A stretch of 64,000 nucleotides of DNA from Nitrospinaceae bacterium. Lineage in GTDB: Bacteria; Nitrospinota; Nitrospinia; Nitrospinales; VA-1. Positions 46,556 to 55,322 of this stretch are shown here, in pieces. The translations under genes were made by a program, and so were the position numbers. Below the pieces are notes generated by a model. It ran no database searches. It had not been told where the DNA came from and was given only the letters and a program-made list of their open reading frames with translations. The stretch covers positions 1 through 64,000 of the forward strand of contig BQJC01000004.1 of assembly GCA_021604505.1 (NCBI GenBank), written 5' to 3'. The stretch's first letter is position 1, and every line of letters begins with the position of its first letter.

Positions 46556-46583
46556 AAAAAAACCGGGCCACGAATGACCCGGC
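46556..46583 (-). terminator. Terminator of the minus-strand secreted-protein gene
   Basis: CCGGG (46563-46567) and CCCGG (46578-46582) pair, extended inward by CA/TG around CGAA. On the minus strand the stem is followed by seven T. Confidence 0.7.
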
Positions 46584-46664
46584 TTTATTTTTATAACAAA
46601 ACATTTCTATGGTTCATTCTTAGTATATTCCCCTGTTTTTCCATAAAGGACTCTTTGTCCATTT

Positions 46665-47339
46665 TTAAAGAGGTTCGTTCACGCAAACCTTGTGGGCAAA
46701 CCCTCGCGCCTCTCTCTCCTCCCATGTTGGTATGGCGGTAATAAATGGATTCAATGCAGATATCGGGTTTATCCACTCATAGTGACATACTACATGGTGT
46801 GTCAATACTGTCGTAGTTGGGCCAGTGGTCGGAGCTGCAGAATGAGGTCTATCCTCCAACTTAGGTTCAGGCAGGGTATTGATGGATATTGCAGTGGCGG
46901 AACTTTTGGGCTTCGGGTTTTTACAATTAAATGTCATTAAGGAAGTGAGTTTATTATCCTGGCATCCACAACCTTTCTGCCTCTTTACGCCAGGAGCATA
47001 CCTGTTAATGCAGTTAACCTTACTATTAGATGTGGGCTGATTACTCACACCCGGCATCGAAGGATTTCCACCTGATCCGCCACCATTAACATCGACGCCC
47101 AAGCTTCTAGTTGATCTCATGGAGCTTTTTCTGATGCCAGGCTTCGTGTAAGTAGTCCCAATAGATTTTCCAATCAAAGGCGTCCTCTTTATGGAAGTCA
47201 CCTTCTTTTGAACCGGAGCCACCCTCCCTGCGTCCGCCGGAGCGGTCCAAATCATGACACCCATCAAAACCATAATTGAAGTTAAAATCGAGATAATCTT
47301 GTTTGATTCTTTCCGTTGAATAAAGTTTGTCCGTTTCAT
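46665..47339 (-). CDS. Secreted Pro/Ser/Thr-rich hypothetical protein
   Basis: This 224-residue protein has an N-terminal signal (about 1-37, ending ADA). The low-complexity mature part contains a Gly-rich stretch (DVNGGGSGGNPSMPG) and several cysteines (CINRY, CGCQ, CKNPKP). No family is recognised. It lies in the accessory region with its own terminator on the left. Confidence 0.6.
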   Translation of the reverse strand: MKRTNFIQRKESNKIISILTSIMVLMGVMIWTAPADAGRVAPVQKKVTSIKRTPLIGKSIGTTYTKPGIRKSSMRSTRSLGVDVNGGGSGGNPSMPGVSNQPTSNSKVNCINRYAPGVKRQKGCGCQDNKLTSLMTFNCKNPKPKSSATAISINTLPEPKLEDRPHSAAPTTGPTTTVLTHHVVCHYEWINPISALNPFITAIPTWEEREARGFAHKVCVNEPL

Positions 47340-47631
47340 TTTGCTTCTCCCTGGGTTTTCTTAAGTTTGGATCTCGTCAATTCCCGACGGAATCTTTCAA
47401 TTTCTTAATCCAGGTAATACAAACCCAATGCCAAACACGACATGATCTCCCAATCCCATTCTCAATATTAGGTTATCGATTCTCTTCCCCGACCGCGAAC
47501 GCATGATCAGGCAACGCACTCTTTAAATCCATGCATGGTCCATGCATGGTCCCCAGATCAATCCTATCCTTCAGCACCGAGCAGTCATCACAACCTGTTG
47601 TAAACAAAGGAACTTAATTTTTTTTCTGGTT
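47340..47631. other. Intergenic region between divergent secreted-protein genes
   Basis: A tandem ATGCATGGTCC repeat occurs at about 47531-47552. The RpoN-type site begins at 47632. Nothing else is recognised. Confidence 0.45.
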
Positions 47632-47647
47632 TGGCACGCGAGGTGCA
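47632..47647 (+). promoter_or_regulatory. Sigma-54-type promoter
   Basis: TGGCACGCGAGGTGCA has GG-N10-GC spacing. It would start transcription near 47658, about 118 bp before the secreted-protein gene. Confidence 0.55.
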
Positions 47648-47775
47648 ATTAAAGATTGCCATAAGGGGAGCGGGACCCAAGCTTTCAGAAGGAAGCATCA
47701 CTCGCGAAATTATTAAAACGGGAATCAGGGTTTTAGTTCTCAAAACTCTGACATACAACAAAGGGAGAAACCAAA

Positions 47776-48183
47776 ATGAAAAATCTCATCAAGGCATCCA
47801 CCATATCTCTAGCAGCTCTCACCTTACTGTTTATTTCAGCCGGTTCCGCAGCGGCTGCTATCAAATGTCCAGCAGACGAAAGTGTAGGGCATTGTTCGTG
47901 GCGGCAAATGTGTTATGACAAATTTTATGCTGATAAAGGGAAAAAGTCCTTTTCAAAACGGCAGGCAGAACTAAAGGAATGCAAACGTAGGAACCCATTC
48001 CAATATCGGGATGTTAAGGTGATAGTCCCGGGAACTGGGCCAACGCTAGGTCAGCAAATACCCCCAAGAATTTCACTGCCCAACGGTAACCCAACGCATA
48101 AGTTGCCAGGAACAAATACAGGAAACCCGATACAGGACCGGTTCCGTCAGCATCGTATCCCAACCGGTTCCATGGCGCGCTAG
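47776..48183 (+). CDS. Secreted small cysteine-containing protein
   Basis: This 135-residue protein has a signal peptide (1-28, ending SAAAA). A short region with Cys pairs (IKCPADESVGHCSWRQMCYDKF, KECKRRNP) and a Pro/Gly-rich C-terminus follow. AAAGGGAG precedes the ATG. No family is recognised. A sigma-54-type site lies upstream and a UUCG-loop terminator downstream. Confidence 0.65.
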   Translation: MKNLIKASTISLAALTLLFISAGSAAAAIKCPADESVGHCSWRQMCYDKFYADKGKKSFSKRQAELKECKRRNPFQYRDVKVIVPGTGPTLGQQIPPRISLPNGNPTHKLPGTNTGNPIQDRFRQHRIPTGSMAR

Positions 48184-48221
48184 ATATAGCAACGCGCTTT
48201 ATAAAATAAAAATGTCCACTG

Positions 48222-48250
48222 CGGCGGTCCTTCGGGGCCGCCGTTTCTTT
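48222..48250 (+). terminator. UUCG-tetraloop terminator
   Basis: CGGCGGTCC-TTCG-GGGCCGCCG (48222-48243) forms a 9-bp stem with one wobble pair, followed by TTTCTTTT. Confidence 0.85.
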
Positions 48251-48329
48251 TACCCGATCCCCGGGAGCCTAAAGGCTTCCAGGGTGTTAGGGTTATTTAA
48301 TATTATTTTCCAACTCACCCATCTTAGGA

Positions 48330-48583
48330 AATTCACCATATCCGCATCGTTTGCGATGGTGGCGCTCAACAATCTTCATACAATCGTGAGCCGGAGGCTT
48401 TGGCTGATAGCGTTTGCTTTCGGTTTGGTGCACGGGTTTGTCTTCGCCAGTGTTCTGCGGGATCTCGGTTTTTCCAAAAATGCCCGTATTCTTTCGTTAT
48501 TCGGTTTCACTCTGGGAGTAGAAATCGGTCAGCTGGCAATTGTGATGCTCGTTCTTCCAAGGAAATACGGACTTCGAAAGTAG
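48330..48583 (+). pseudogene. HupE/UreJ-2 fragment
   Basis: A frame here contains the HupE/UreJ signature FGLVHGFVFASVLRDLG and FGFTLGVEIGQLAIVMLVLP, which normally lies in the last third of a ~190-residue membrane metal-transporter protein. The N-terminal helices and the C-terminal helix are missing, and no ribosome-binding site is present. It is best read as a decayed gene fragment; the open frame formally begins at 48212. Confidence 0.7.
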
Positions 48584-48810
48584 TAACCAGCCACTTTCCA
48601 CATTGTTCATCTCCAATTCTCCTGCCAAAAAGTTCTTAATTAACAAAACTGTCTACCAAGTCAAAATTTTAAATGCCATAGAGGATTAGATCAGTAAATA
48701 AAGCTGTTCTTGCTTTCCATGAGAATAGAGGTATACTTTATAAACATTCAAATTTTGTAGTTACAATTTTTGCCTGTTTTTATAGCTATATAGATAAACT
48801 GGAGCCAAAA

Positions 48811-49326
48811 ATGCCACGCGTTACTGTCACACGCGATAAATTCCTTGAAGACCTCCAAGCCCGTACTTTTTCAGATGTTATGAATGATCCAGAGCAACCC
48901 TTCGATGAAGTTCTGGAATTTTTTAATGATGAGAACAGGCAACGCAGGTTGGAGGAATCTGAGATTCACCACGACAGACCTCCTTTGGCGGGTGTCGTCC
49001 GAGAGCTTGAATCGCATTCAATCATCGGTCAGATTCTGGCAGAGACGAGCACTCAGAGGAGCAAGCGATTGCGGCAGGCAGTTGGCGTGGTGGTGCGTAT
49101 GATCATGGAGGCACGTGGTTGGCAGAAAACGGGTCGTAAAGGATCGCTGGGAGTTCGGGACGGTAAAAAATCGGCGGAACTCAACCACAACACGGGCGGG
49201 CTGGCATTTTGGTTCATTCGTGCCGAGCGCTACCAGCTTGCTGAGGGAATGCCCTTCCAATCCGTGCGAGAGCACTATCAAAAACTTGAATCCTCAGAGT
49301 CACAGCCATCACTCAAGGAAAGCTAA
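48811..49326 (+). CDS. Hypothetical protein in accessory region (171 aa)
   Basis: The ATG has GGAG nine bases upstream. The charged, soluble product contains QAVGVVVRMIMEARGWQKTGRKGSLGVR and NTGGLAFWFIRAERYQLAEG, suggesting a small DNA- or nucleotide-related domain, but I do not recognise it. The frame is continuous and codon use looks coding. A DUF1611 gene follows. Confidence 0.62.
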   Translation: MPRVTVTRDKFLEDLQARTFSDVMNDPEQPFDEVLEFFNDENRQRRLEESEIHHDRPPLAGVVRELESHSIIGQILAETSTQRSKRLRQAVGVVVRMIMEARGWQKTGRKGSLGVRDGKKSAELNHNTGGLAFWFIRAERYQLAEGMPFQSVREHYQKLESSESQPSLKES

Positions 49327-49411
49327 TACGTATTCTTCCAAAAAGGAAAACATGAAAAACAGTCCAATTAAGTTGGTCCAAAGGAAAAAAGAAGTGGGTA
49401 GGAGGAGCAGG

Positions 49412-50605
49412 GTGAGCAAGAAAAAAACGGCCCTGATTTATTGCGAAAATCAATTTGGCTTAGTGGACGGAAAAACCGCCGCAGCGTTAGTCCGGCATTC
49501 TGAAACTTATACCATTGTTGGGATAATTGACAGCTCATTAGCTGGCAAGGATGCAGGGGAAGCATTAGGGGAAGGGAAATTAGGTGTTCCTATTTTTTCC
49601 AGTTTAAATGACGCCTTGAGTCAACTTTCAGAGGTTCCCAATTGTTACATTTATGGGAAAGCTCTCTTAGATCCTTATATACCTAGCGAAGAAAGATCTC
49701 TCATCCTGGAAGCCATGGAAAATGGGATGGATATCATTAACGGTCTGCATCAGTTTTTCTCAGAAGATCGAGAGTTTATTCAAACGGCCGCACAATACGA
49801 TATTGAAATCAAAGACATCAGAAAACCTCCGCGATTAAAAGACTTACATGTTTTTACGGGCCAAATATCCAAAGTAAATGTTCCTGTGATTGCCGTCTTA
49901 GGCACTGATTGTGCCTGCGGAAAAATGACCACCGCAGTAGAGCTCAACAAAACCCTAAATAATCTAGGCATAAAGTCGGTACTAGTCGCGACAGGTCAAA
50001 CCAGCTTGATGCAGGGAGCAATGTATGGTGTTTCCATCGATGCACTTATTTCTCAGTTCGTGATCGGTGAAATTGAAAACTCTATTATAGAAGCGTTTGA
50101 TAACGAAAACCCCGACATCATTTTAGTGGAGGGACAGAGTGCTGTCAGTCATCCCGCTTTCATGGGTTCTCTCGGCATATTGAAAGGAAGCATGGCCGAT
50201 GGCATTATCCTTCAACATCCCCCTGCCAGGAAGTTCCGGTGCGATTTTCCTGGTTTGCCGATGCCAACGATTAAAAGCGAAATTCAACTAATTGAAACGA
50301 TTTCAGATGCGAAAGTGATAGCGATCGCATTGAGCCATGAAAACCTGGCCGACGAAGAAATTCAAAAAGTCATACCGGAATATGAAAAACAGTTTCACTT
50401 GCCGACGACTGATGCATTGAAGCATGGATGCCAAAAACTTGTTCAAGCATTGAGCGATAATTTTCCAAAGTTGAATCGAAAGATTAATCGGGAAAATTTT
50501 ATTTTTTTCTCGGAAATGCAACCGCGCAAGCTTAACCATCTAAAAGAAATTGATGAATTCGTTCATGCCAAGAATAGAAATTGCCTTATCCCAAATACGA
50601 GATAA
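49412..50605 (+). CDS. DUF1611-family (DgcN-like) protein
   Basis: A GTG at 49412 with AGGAGGAG just before it gives 397 residues; an ATG at 49352 is an alternative, and the open frame to 49115 overlaps the preceding gene. An N-terminal Rossmann-like region (ALIYCENQFGLVDGKTAAALVRH) leads to a C-terminal P-loop-like domain with TDCACGKMTTAVELNK and LVEGQSAVSHPAFMG. DUF1611 proteins include DgcN, involved in D-glutamate catabolism. The gene overlaps the downstream racemase-like gene, so the pair probably acts on the same D-amino acid. Confidence 0.82.
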   Translation: MSKKKTALIYCENQFGLVDGKTAAALVRHSETYTIVGIIDSSLAGKDAGEALGEGKLGVPIFSSLNDALSQLSEVPNCYIYGKALLDPYIPSEERSLILEAMENGMDIINGLHQFFSEDREFIQTAAQYDIEIKDIRKPPRLKDLHVFTGQISKVNVPVIAVLGTDCACGKMTTAVELNKTLNNLGIKSVLVATGQTSLMQGAMYGVSIDALISQFVIGEIENSIIEAFDNENPDIILVEGQSAVSHPAFMGSLGILKGSMADGIILQHPPARKFRCDFPGLPMPTIKSEIQLIETISDAKVIAIALSHENLADEEIQKVIPEYEKQFHLPTTDALKHGCQKLVQALSDNFPKLNRKINRENFIFFSEMQPRKLNHLKEIDEFVHAKNRNCLIPNTR

Positions 50606-51638
50606 TGCCCGGATGCTCTCCGAACTTTATGGGCAAAAAGGTATTTCCTTAATGGGGGTTTCGAAAGCGGTGCTGGGAGAACCTTCTATTGTCGAGGCAA
50701 TGATTCAGGGCGGAGTCAAGTATATTGCTGATTCACGCATTGAAAACATAGAAAAGATGAAAAATGCGGGGATATCAACTCAGTTTGTTCTTCTGCGCAC
50801 TCCCTTAAGTCAAGCTGAGTCCGTTGTTAAAAATTCTGACATTAGTTTAAACACCGAGATCGAGACACTTAAGAAACTTTCCTGTTATGCGAAAGCGCAA
50901 AACAAAATTCACCAGGTAATTGTAATGGTTGAGCTGGGTGATTTGCGTGAAGGTGTGCTTCCATGCGACCTCCCGCTGTTTATCCGGGAGACTCTTTCTC
51001 TACCCCATATAAAAGTTGTTGGTATTGGCTGCAACCTGGCTTGTTATGGGGGAATTAAGCCGGATAGTGAAAATATGAATGCACTATCTGAACTGGTCAA
51101 TGACATTGAAAAAGAGTTTCAAATTAGTTTGGAAATAATTTCGGGCGGAAATTCGGCAAATTATTTGTGGTATCAATCTGCTCAAGATGTCGGCAGGGTT
51201 AACAATCTCCGCATGGGTGAATCCATTCTATTGGGTCGTGAAACTGTGAACCGGAAAGCCATTCCAGGTTTGCACACGCAAGCATTCCAACTCATCGCCG
51301 AAGTCATCGAGTCCAAAAAAAAACCATCCCTTCCATATGGCGACCCCTGTCAGGATGCCTTTGGCAATTATCCTGATTTTCAGGATCGAGGCATTCGCCA
51401 GAGAGTGATTATTGCTTTGGGCAGGCAGGACATCCAGCCCTGCAGCTTAAAATCCAATAATACGTTGGAAACACTGGGAGCCAGCAGTGATCATATTATT
51501 TTCGACAGCGATAACAAAAATTTACAGGTTGGAGACGAAGTGAGGTTCAACCTGAATTACCGTGGACTTCTTACCGCCATGACTTCTCCTTTTGTCAGTA
51601 AGCAATTTGTAAATTGTGATCGTCACCCAGCGTTCTAG
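50565..51638 (+). CDS. Alanine/ornithine racemase-like PLP enzyme (Orr-type)
   Basis: From the ATG at 50565 this is 357 residues; starts at 50553 or 50550 are possible. The N-terminal alanine-racemase barrel opens PRIEIALSQIRDNARMLSELYG. The PLP lysine is expected in LMGVSKAVLGEP. The phrases IADSRIENIEKMKNAG, NTEIETLKKLS and MVELGDLREGV match ornithine-racemase-type proteins closely. It overlaps DUF1611 by about 40 bp and ends before a perfect 20-bp hairpin. Function in D-amino acid metabolism is inferred from the pairing. Confidence 0.82.
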   Translation: MPRIEIALSQIRDNARMLSELYGQKGISLMGVSKAVLGEPSIVEAMIQGGVKYIADSRIENIEKMKNAGISTQFVLLRTPLSQAESVVKNSDISLNTEIETLKKLSCYAKAQNKIHQVIVMVELGDLREGVLPCDLPLFIRETLSLPHIKVVGIGCNLACYGGIKPDSENMNALSELVNDIEKEFQISLEIISGGNSANYLWYQSAQDVGRVNNLRMGESILLGRETVNRKAIPGLHTQAFQLIAEVIESKKKPSLPYGDPCQDAFGNYPDFQDRGIRQRVIIALGRQDIQPCSLKSNNTLETLGASSDHIIFDSDNKNLQVGDEVRFNLNYRGLLTAMTSPFVSKQFVNCDRHPAF

Positions 51639-51781
51639 CTTATCCATAACAAGCATCGCTTTTTCAGAAGTATATTAGAGTATCCCCTCCCCCAGCCGCA
51701 GGTCAGCGTATAAGCGACCCAGGTTCCTGGAGGAGCCGGAGGCTGAAGGTTTCGCTGACTGGCATTTTGCCCTGGAACCAA

Positions 51782-51825
51782 AAAGAATAAGAGGCTTGCC
51801 CGTGGGGGCAAGCCTCTTATTCTTT
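51782..51825. terminator. Perfect 20-bp stem, tetraloop hairpin
   Basis: AAAGAATAAGAGGCTTGCCC (51782-51801) and its exact reverse complement (51806-51825) enclose GTGG. With A-rich and T-rich flanks it can end transcription both ways. It lies 144 bp after the racemase gene. Confidence 0.85.
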
Positions 51826-51927
51826 ATATCCGCTTCCTTAAATACTCTTGCGATCAGCAGATCTCGTTCACCCTTTTTGTTTAATTCACCTAACAACATC
51901 TATTTAGTTGACTTCTTTCTTTTAAAG

Positions 51928-52187
51928 GCGGATTCTGTATATTCAACCTTACACGACCTTGGCTTCCATAAAGCAGGGAAAGGTAAATTTTCATACTGAA
52001 ATTTAACCCTTTACCCCAAATGGAGGAACCATGGCAATCCTAGTATTGATTCTTTTGTCTTTGACCGCATTGATTGGCGGAATGGTAAGTTCGTAGTCAA
52101 AACAACACTTATAGTTTGAATTCTTATCATCACTTTGGCTTAATTGCCAATCAATAAGTGCTCAAGTTCAGATCTAACTTCGTATGC
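51928..52187 (+). repeat. 260-bp duplicated module, copy 2
   Basis: Homologous throughout to 46207-46467. The tRNA-like 3' end is decayed (GTTCAGATCTAACTTCGTAT). Confidence 0.75.
52031..52096 (+). CDS. Hydrophobic micro-protein (21 aa) in duplicated module
   Basis: TGGAGG precedes the ATG. The product is MAILVLILLSLTALIGGMV and then SS, a single hydrophobic helix. It is conserved in frame in copy 1, apart from its start codon and C-terminus, which supports past selection. The function is unknown. Confidence 0.45.
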   Translation: MAILVLILLSLTALIGGMVSS

Positions 52188-52190
52188 AAA

Positions 52191-52228
52191 AAACAAGGGG
52201 CTGGCCGAATGCGGTCAGCCCCTTGTTT
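52191..52228 (+). terminator. Terminator after module copy 2
   Basis: AAACAAGGGGCTG (52191-52203) pairs with CAGCCCCTTGTTT (52216-52228), with an inner CCG/CGG. Confidence 0.8.
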
Positions 52229-52336
52229 AGTTTTTGACTTGCACACCTCCAGTCCGACCCATCAAGGAACAACTATTGGAAACGGGAAAATAGCAAATCA
52301 GAATCCCAAATCAGCGGTTGGTTGCAACGAACTCAA

Positions 52337-54463
52337 CTAACTAAAGGCTTCGACCAGATTTTCTGGAAAATTGAGGGTGAATATGGTTCCTTTATTTGGC
52401 GTGCTTTTAATATCTATCGTCCCGTTATGCCGATCCACGATATTCTTGCAAATCGCCAGGCCCATCCCCGTGCCGCCAAAATCGCTCTTTGCATGTAATC
52501 GTTCAAAGGGTTTAAAAATCTTTTCGGAATACTTCTCGTCGAACCCGATCCCATTATCCTCAACCATTATTTGAAGTTTACCGTCATCTGATGAATGACT
52601 GTAGATATTGATCACTGGAGCAACATCTTCCCTGTGATATTTAAGAGAGTTTCCAATCAAATTTTGAAACAGATGAAGGATCTGAACCGGATCGGCGACA
52701 AAATCCGGAATTTCACCGACATTCACCGTCCCTTTGGTTTCGGAAATTCGGCTCTCAAGATTAAATAAAGATTCTTTAATAACCTCGTTTATATTGATGC
52801 GCTCGACCACGTGGGCCGCGGTTGTCACCTTTGAATAATTGAGCAGATCATTGATCAGTTCCTGCATTCGCATGGTCGCATTTTGCATCCGGTCGATATA
52901 TCCAAGGGCCTGAGTATCTATATCCTCCGTCTTGTCCCGCAATCGGTCCCCAAACAGGACAACTTTACGCAGGGGTTCTTGTAGATCGTGAGACGCGATA
53001 GCAACAAAGTCCTTGAGGGAAGCGTTGCTCAGTTCCAAAGCCTCTGTGCGCTCCTTGACAAGCCGCTCCAGGTTTTTTAAATGCCCTTCTAAAGTTTTCT
53101 CCGAGCGCTGACGCTCAATCACCCTGCCGATTTGGATCCCCACCGTATTCATGGTCTCCAGCAATTGATCCTCGCACTTCTCAACCCGGGGGGAGTAAAA
53201 TTCGAGGACTGCCACGGTTTGCTCCTCAATAACCACCGGAAATGCAAAACCTGCCCGAACTCCGATCTCATTGGCCAATTGGGCTCTTGGAAAATTTTTA
53301 TCTACGGTGACATCATCAATCCATGCAGGTTTACTGTTCGCTAAAACCCGGCCAGGCAAACCTCTTCCTGACTTAAATGGCGTTTGTTCTGTAACCAGTA
53401 CAAAGTTTTTAAATTTTTCTCTATTCTCGACGTACCACAATTTTGTTGGAGTCAGTTCCTTTTTTTTCTCATTGAGAACGTAAACGTGGCCCACCGGCCA
53501 CCCCATAGCCAAACAAACTGATGTCAGACAGGTTTGAGCCACTTCTTCAAATGTCTTCGATTCATTGGCGGAAACGGTGATGGTCTGAAGCAATTGCTTC
53601 AGAGATTCCTCTTGATACAGCTTCTTCTCTGCTTGTTTTCGTTTGATGAAATTTTCCTTAAAAACCTCCAGCGCCGAATAAATGTCGCCTATTTCATTTT
53701 TCTGTTTTACCGCGGGAATTTTCACCTCAATATTATCCCTGGCAAGCTCCAGCATCATTTGAGTTGCGTCTTTAATCGGATTTACCAGCCGCCGAATCCC
53801 AATGATATAAAAGCCAAATAAAACCAACCCTCCCGAAAAGACCAATAAGATATTCGAGAACTTTATTAAATTCGAATTTTGATTCCTGGTTAGAAGGGTT
53901 TCTTGAGCCGCCCTGAAATTAACGACCTCCTGAAACTTTTTGATGTTCCCCATGATCAGTTTTTTTTGTTCATCGTAATAGGACCCAAAGACCAAATGCC
54001 TCGCCCGGTCAAAATCCTTTTTCTCCACCGCGGCCATTGCGGCTTCTTCAGTCTTGATCAAATTGTCGGAATACCCTTTGGCTTTTTCAATATAGGTGAG
54101 TTCCGAAGGCAATACCTTAAGCTCTTTGAGTCTTTCGACCGCCTTATCCCTGGACCGGGTTTCATGAACCTCTCGCCAAAAATTGTCAAAATGGACTCTA
54201 TCCCCAAATTGCACATAACGCCGAATCTCATCCGTTAAATAGTCGGAACCGTTAGCCAGTTGCTGCCCGATACTTTCAAGCTCACGCTGCTGATTGATGG
54301 CTTCGTGTTCTTCTTTATATCCGGCATTCATTTGATACACAGAAATGCCGACGAAGAGAAACAAGAATACGATCAGGGCGGCTATAAACCTGAAGGCTGA
54401 GAATAAGGTCATTTGGGCCATTGAACTCACGAGGTTCAGATCGTTTAAATTTCCGACACGCAA
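52337..54463 (-). CDS. Membrane sensor histidine kinase with HAMP and GAF domains
   Basis: This 708-residue protein has TM1 (22-42), a periplasmic helical sensor (about 45-200), TM2 (203-225), HAMP (about 225-275), GAF (about 300-450) and a coiled coil. A HisKA/HATPase_c core follows: phospho-acceptor His492 in FVAIASHDLQEPLRK, N-box NLIGNSLKYH, G1 VEDNGIGF and G2 GGTGMGLAICK. The H-box form is typical of phytochrome-like and light/redox kinases. No response regulator is adjacent, so it is an orphan. Confidence 0.94.
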   Translation of the reverse strand: MRVGNLNDLNLVSSMAQMTLFSAFRFIAALIVFLFLFVGISVYQMNAGYKEEHEAINQQRELESIGQQLANGSDYLTDEIRRYVQFGDRVHFDNFWREVHETRSRDKAVERLKELKVLPSELTYIEKAKGYSDNLIKTEEAAMAAVEKKDFDRARHLVFGSYYDEQKKLIMGNIKKFQEVVNFRAAQETLLTRNQNSNLIKFSNILLVFSGGLVLFGFYIIGIRRLVNPIKDATQMMLELARDNIEVKIPAVKQKNEIGDIYSALEVFKENFIKRKQAEKKLYQEESLKQLLQTITVSANESKTFEEVAQTCLTSVCLAMGWPVGHVYVLNEKKKELTPTKLWYVENREKFKNFVLVTEQTPFKSGRGLPGRVLANSKPAWIDDVTVDKNFPRAQLANEIGVRAGFAFPVVIEEQTVAVLEFYSPRVEKCEDQLLETMNTVGIQIGRVIERQRSEKTLEGHLKNLERLVKERTEALELSNASLKDFVAIASHDLQEPLRKVVLFGDRLRDKTEDIDTQALGYIDRMQNATMRMQELINDLLNYSKVTTAAHVVERININEVIKESLFNLESRISETKGTVNVGEIPDFVADPVQILHLFQNLIGNSLKYHREDVAPVINIYSHSSDDGKLQIMVEDNGIGFDEKYSEKIFKPFERLHAKSDFGGTGMGLAICKNIVDRHNGTIDIKSTPNKGTIFTLNFPENLVEAFS

Positions 54464-54674
54464 GGAAAACTCTGGATCGGCTGGCTAGGAAAACCGGTCG
54501 AAAAACTTTTGGAGTATCTTCTTAGAGTAACCCAGGTTAGATTTACAATCAATGAAAATTAATTCTATTGATTTGATTTTATTATGTTTAGAGTGGAAGG
54601 AGTTTATTGATTGGACAGCTGGAAGGGAATCAACGTTCGGTTTATCTGGAGTTTTGCAGAATGGATCTCAAAGT

Positions 54675-55190
54675 CTATAGATTGCTCATCATCTCCCCGG
54701 CTTTCATCACAATTTGATCCAGCATGACCCAGGGAATCTCGTAATCCTGGGTCACGACTTTAAATAACAAGACATTCCTGTTGCCGGAAGGGCTTATTTC
54801 CTCCCGGAAAAACATCTCGATAGGGCCGTTGTCCGTGATGTCCATATCGAATTTTTCCAGGCTCAAGACCCAGACGTTTTCTTCTTCACGCCAGTTTTTG
54901 TTTCCGGGAATCGTGGACAAAAACTGTCTGAAAGTTAAAAATTTCTTTTCGTGGAAGGAAACATAGTAACCGGCATACCCGGTATCGGAAGCCAGGCTCT
55001 TATAAACAATGAACCGGTCTTTCCACTCATCGGGAGGCTCGGGCTTAAAAAAACATGCGGCGCAAGCCATCAATAGAGAGATTGCCAGCAAACGTAATTT
55101 TAGATTCAATGAAAAATTCAAAAGTTCCTTAAAATCCCGGAGAGTCCTGCCAAATTCCGAGATCCCATAATTAGCATAAGATTTGCCCAC
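54675..55190 (-). CDS. Small lipoprotein-like hypothetical
   Basis: This 171-residue frame has a hydrophobic segment with possible lipobox LMAC or CAAC at about residues 40-48 (ISLLMACAACFF). The 120-residue mature part contains KFLTFRQFLSTIPGNKNWREEENVWVLSLEKF. The first 25 residues may be untranslated if a later start is used. No family is recognised. Confidence 0.6.
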   Translation of the reverse strand: MGKSYANYGISEFGRTLRDFKELLNFSLNLKLRLLAISLLMACAACFFKPEPPDEWKDRFIVYKSLASDTGYAGYYVSFHEKKFLTFRQFLSTIPGNKNWREEENVWVLSLEKFDMDITDNGPIEMFFREEISPSGNRNVLLFKVVTQDYEIPWVMLDQIVMKAGEMMSNL

Positions 55191-55322
55191 ATTTCAGCGT
55201 ATTTCAGGGGAGAGCAATTGTCAATTGATTGATTTTTATTTCGTTGAAGTGATATTGAGAAGATTTGAAATAGCGGCGGGTAAAGAACGTAATAAAACAG
55301 GAGGAGCCAGAGATCCCAAACG

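Larger units (their letters stand above)
46093..46664. other. Repeat-rich intergenic region at the island junction
   Basis: It holds one copy of a ~260-bp duplicated module (46207-46467), the duplicated tRNA 3' end, a terminator after it (46476-46505) and the terminator of the minus-strand gene that follows. Confidence 0.7.

Noticed and set aside
46468-51927. Integrase or transposase in the accessory block
   Set aside because: No open frame here shows recombinase motifs; any mobility enzyme has been lost or lies elsewhere.
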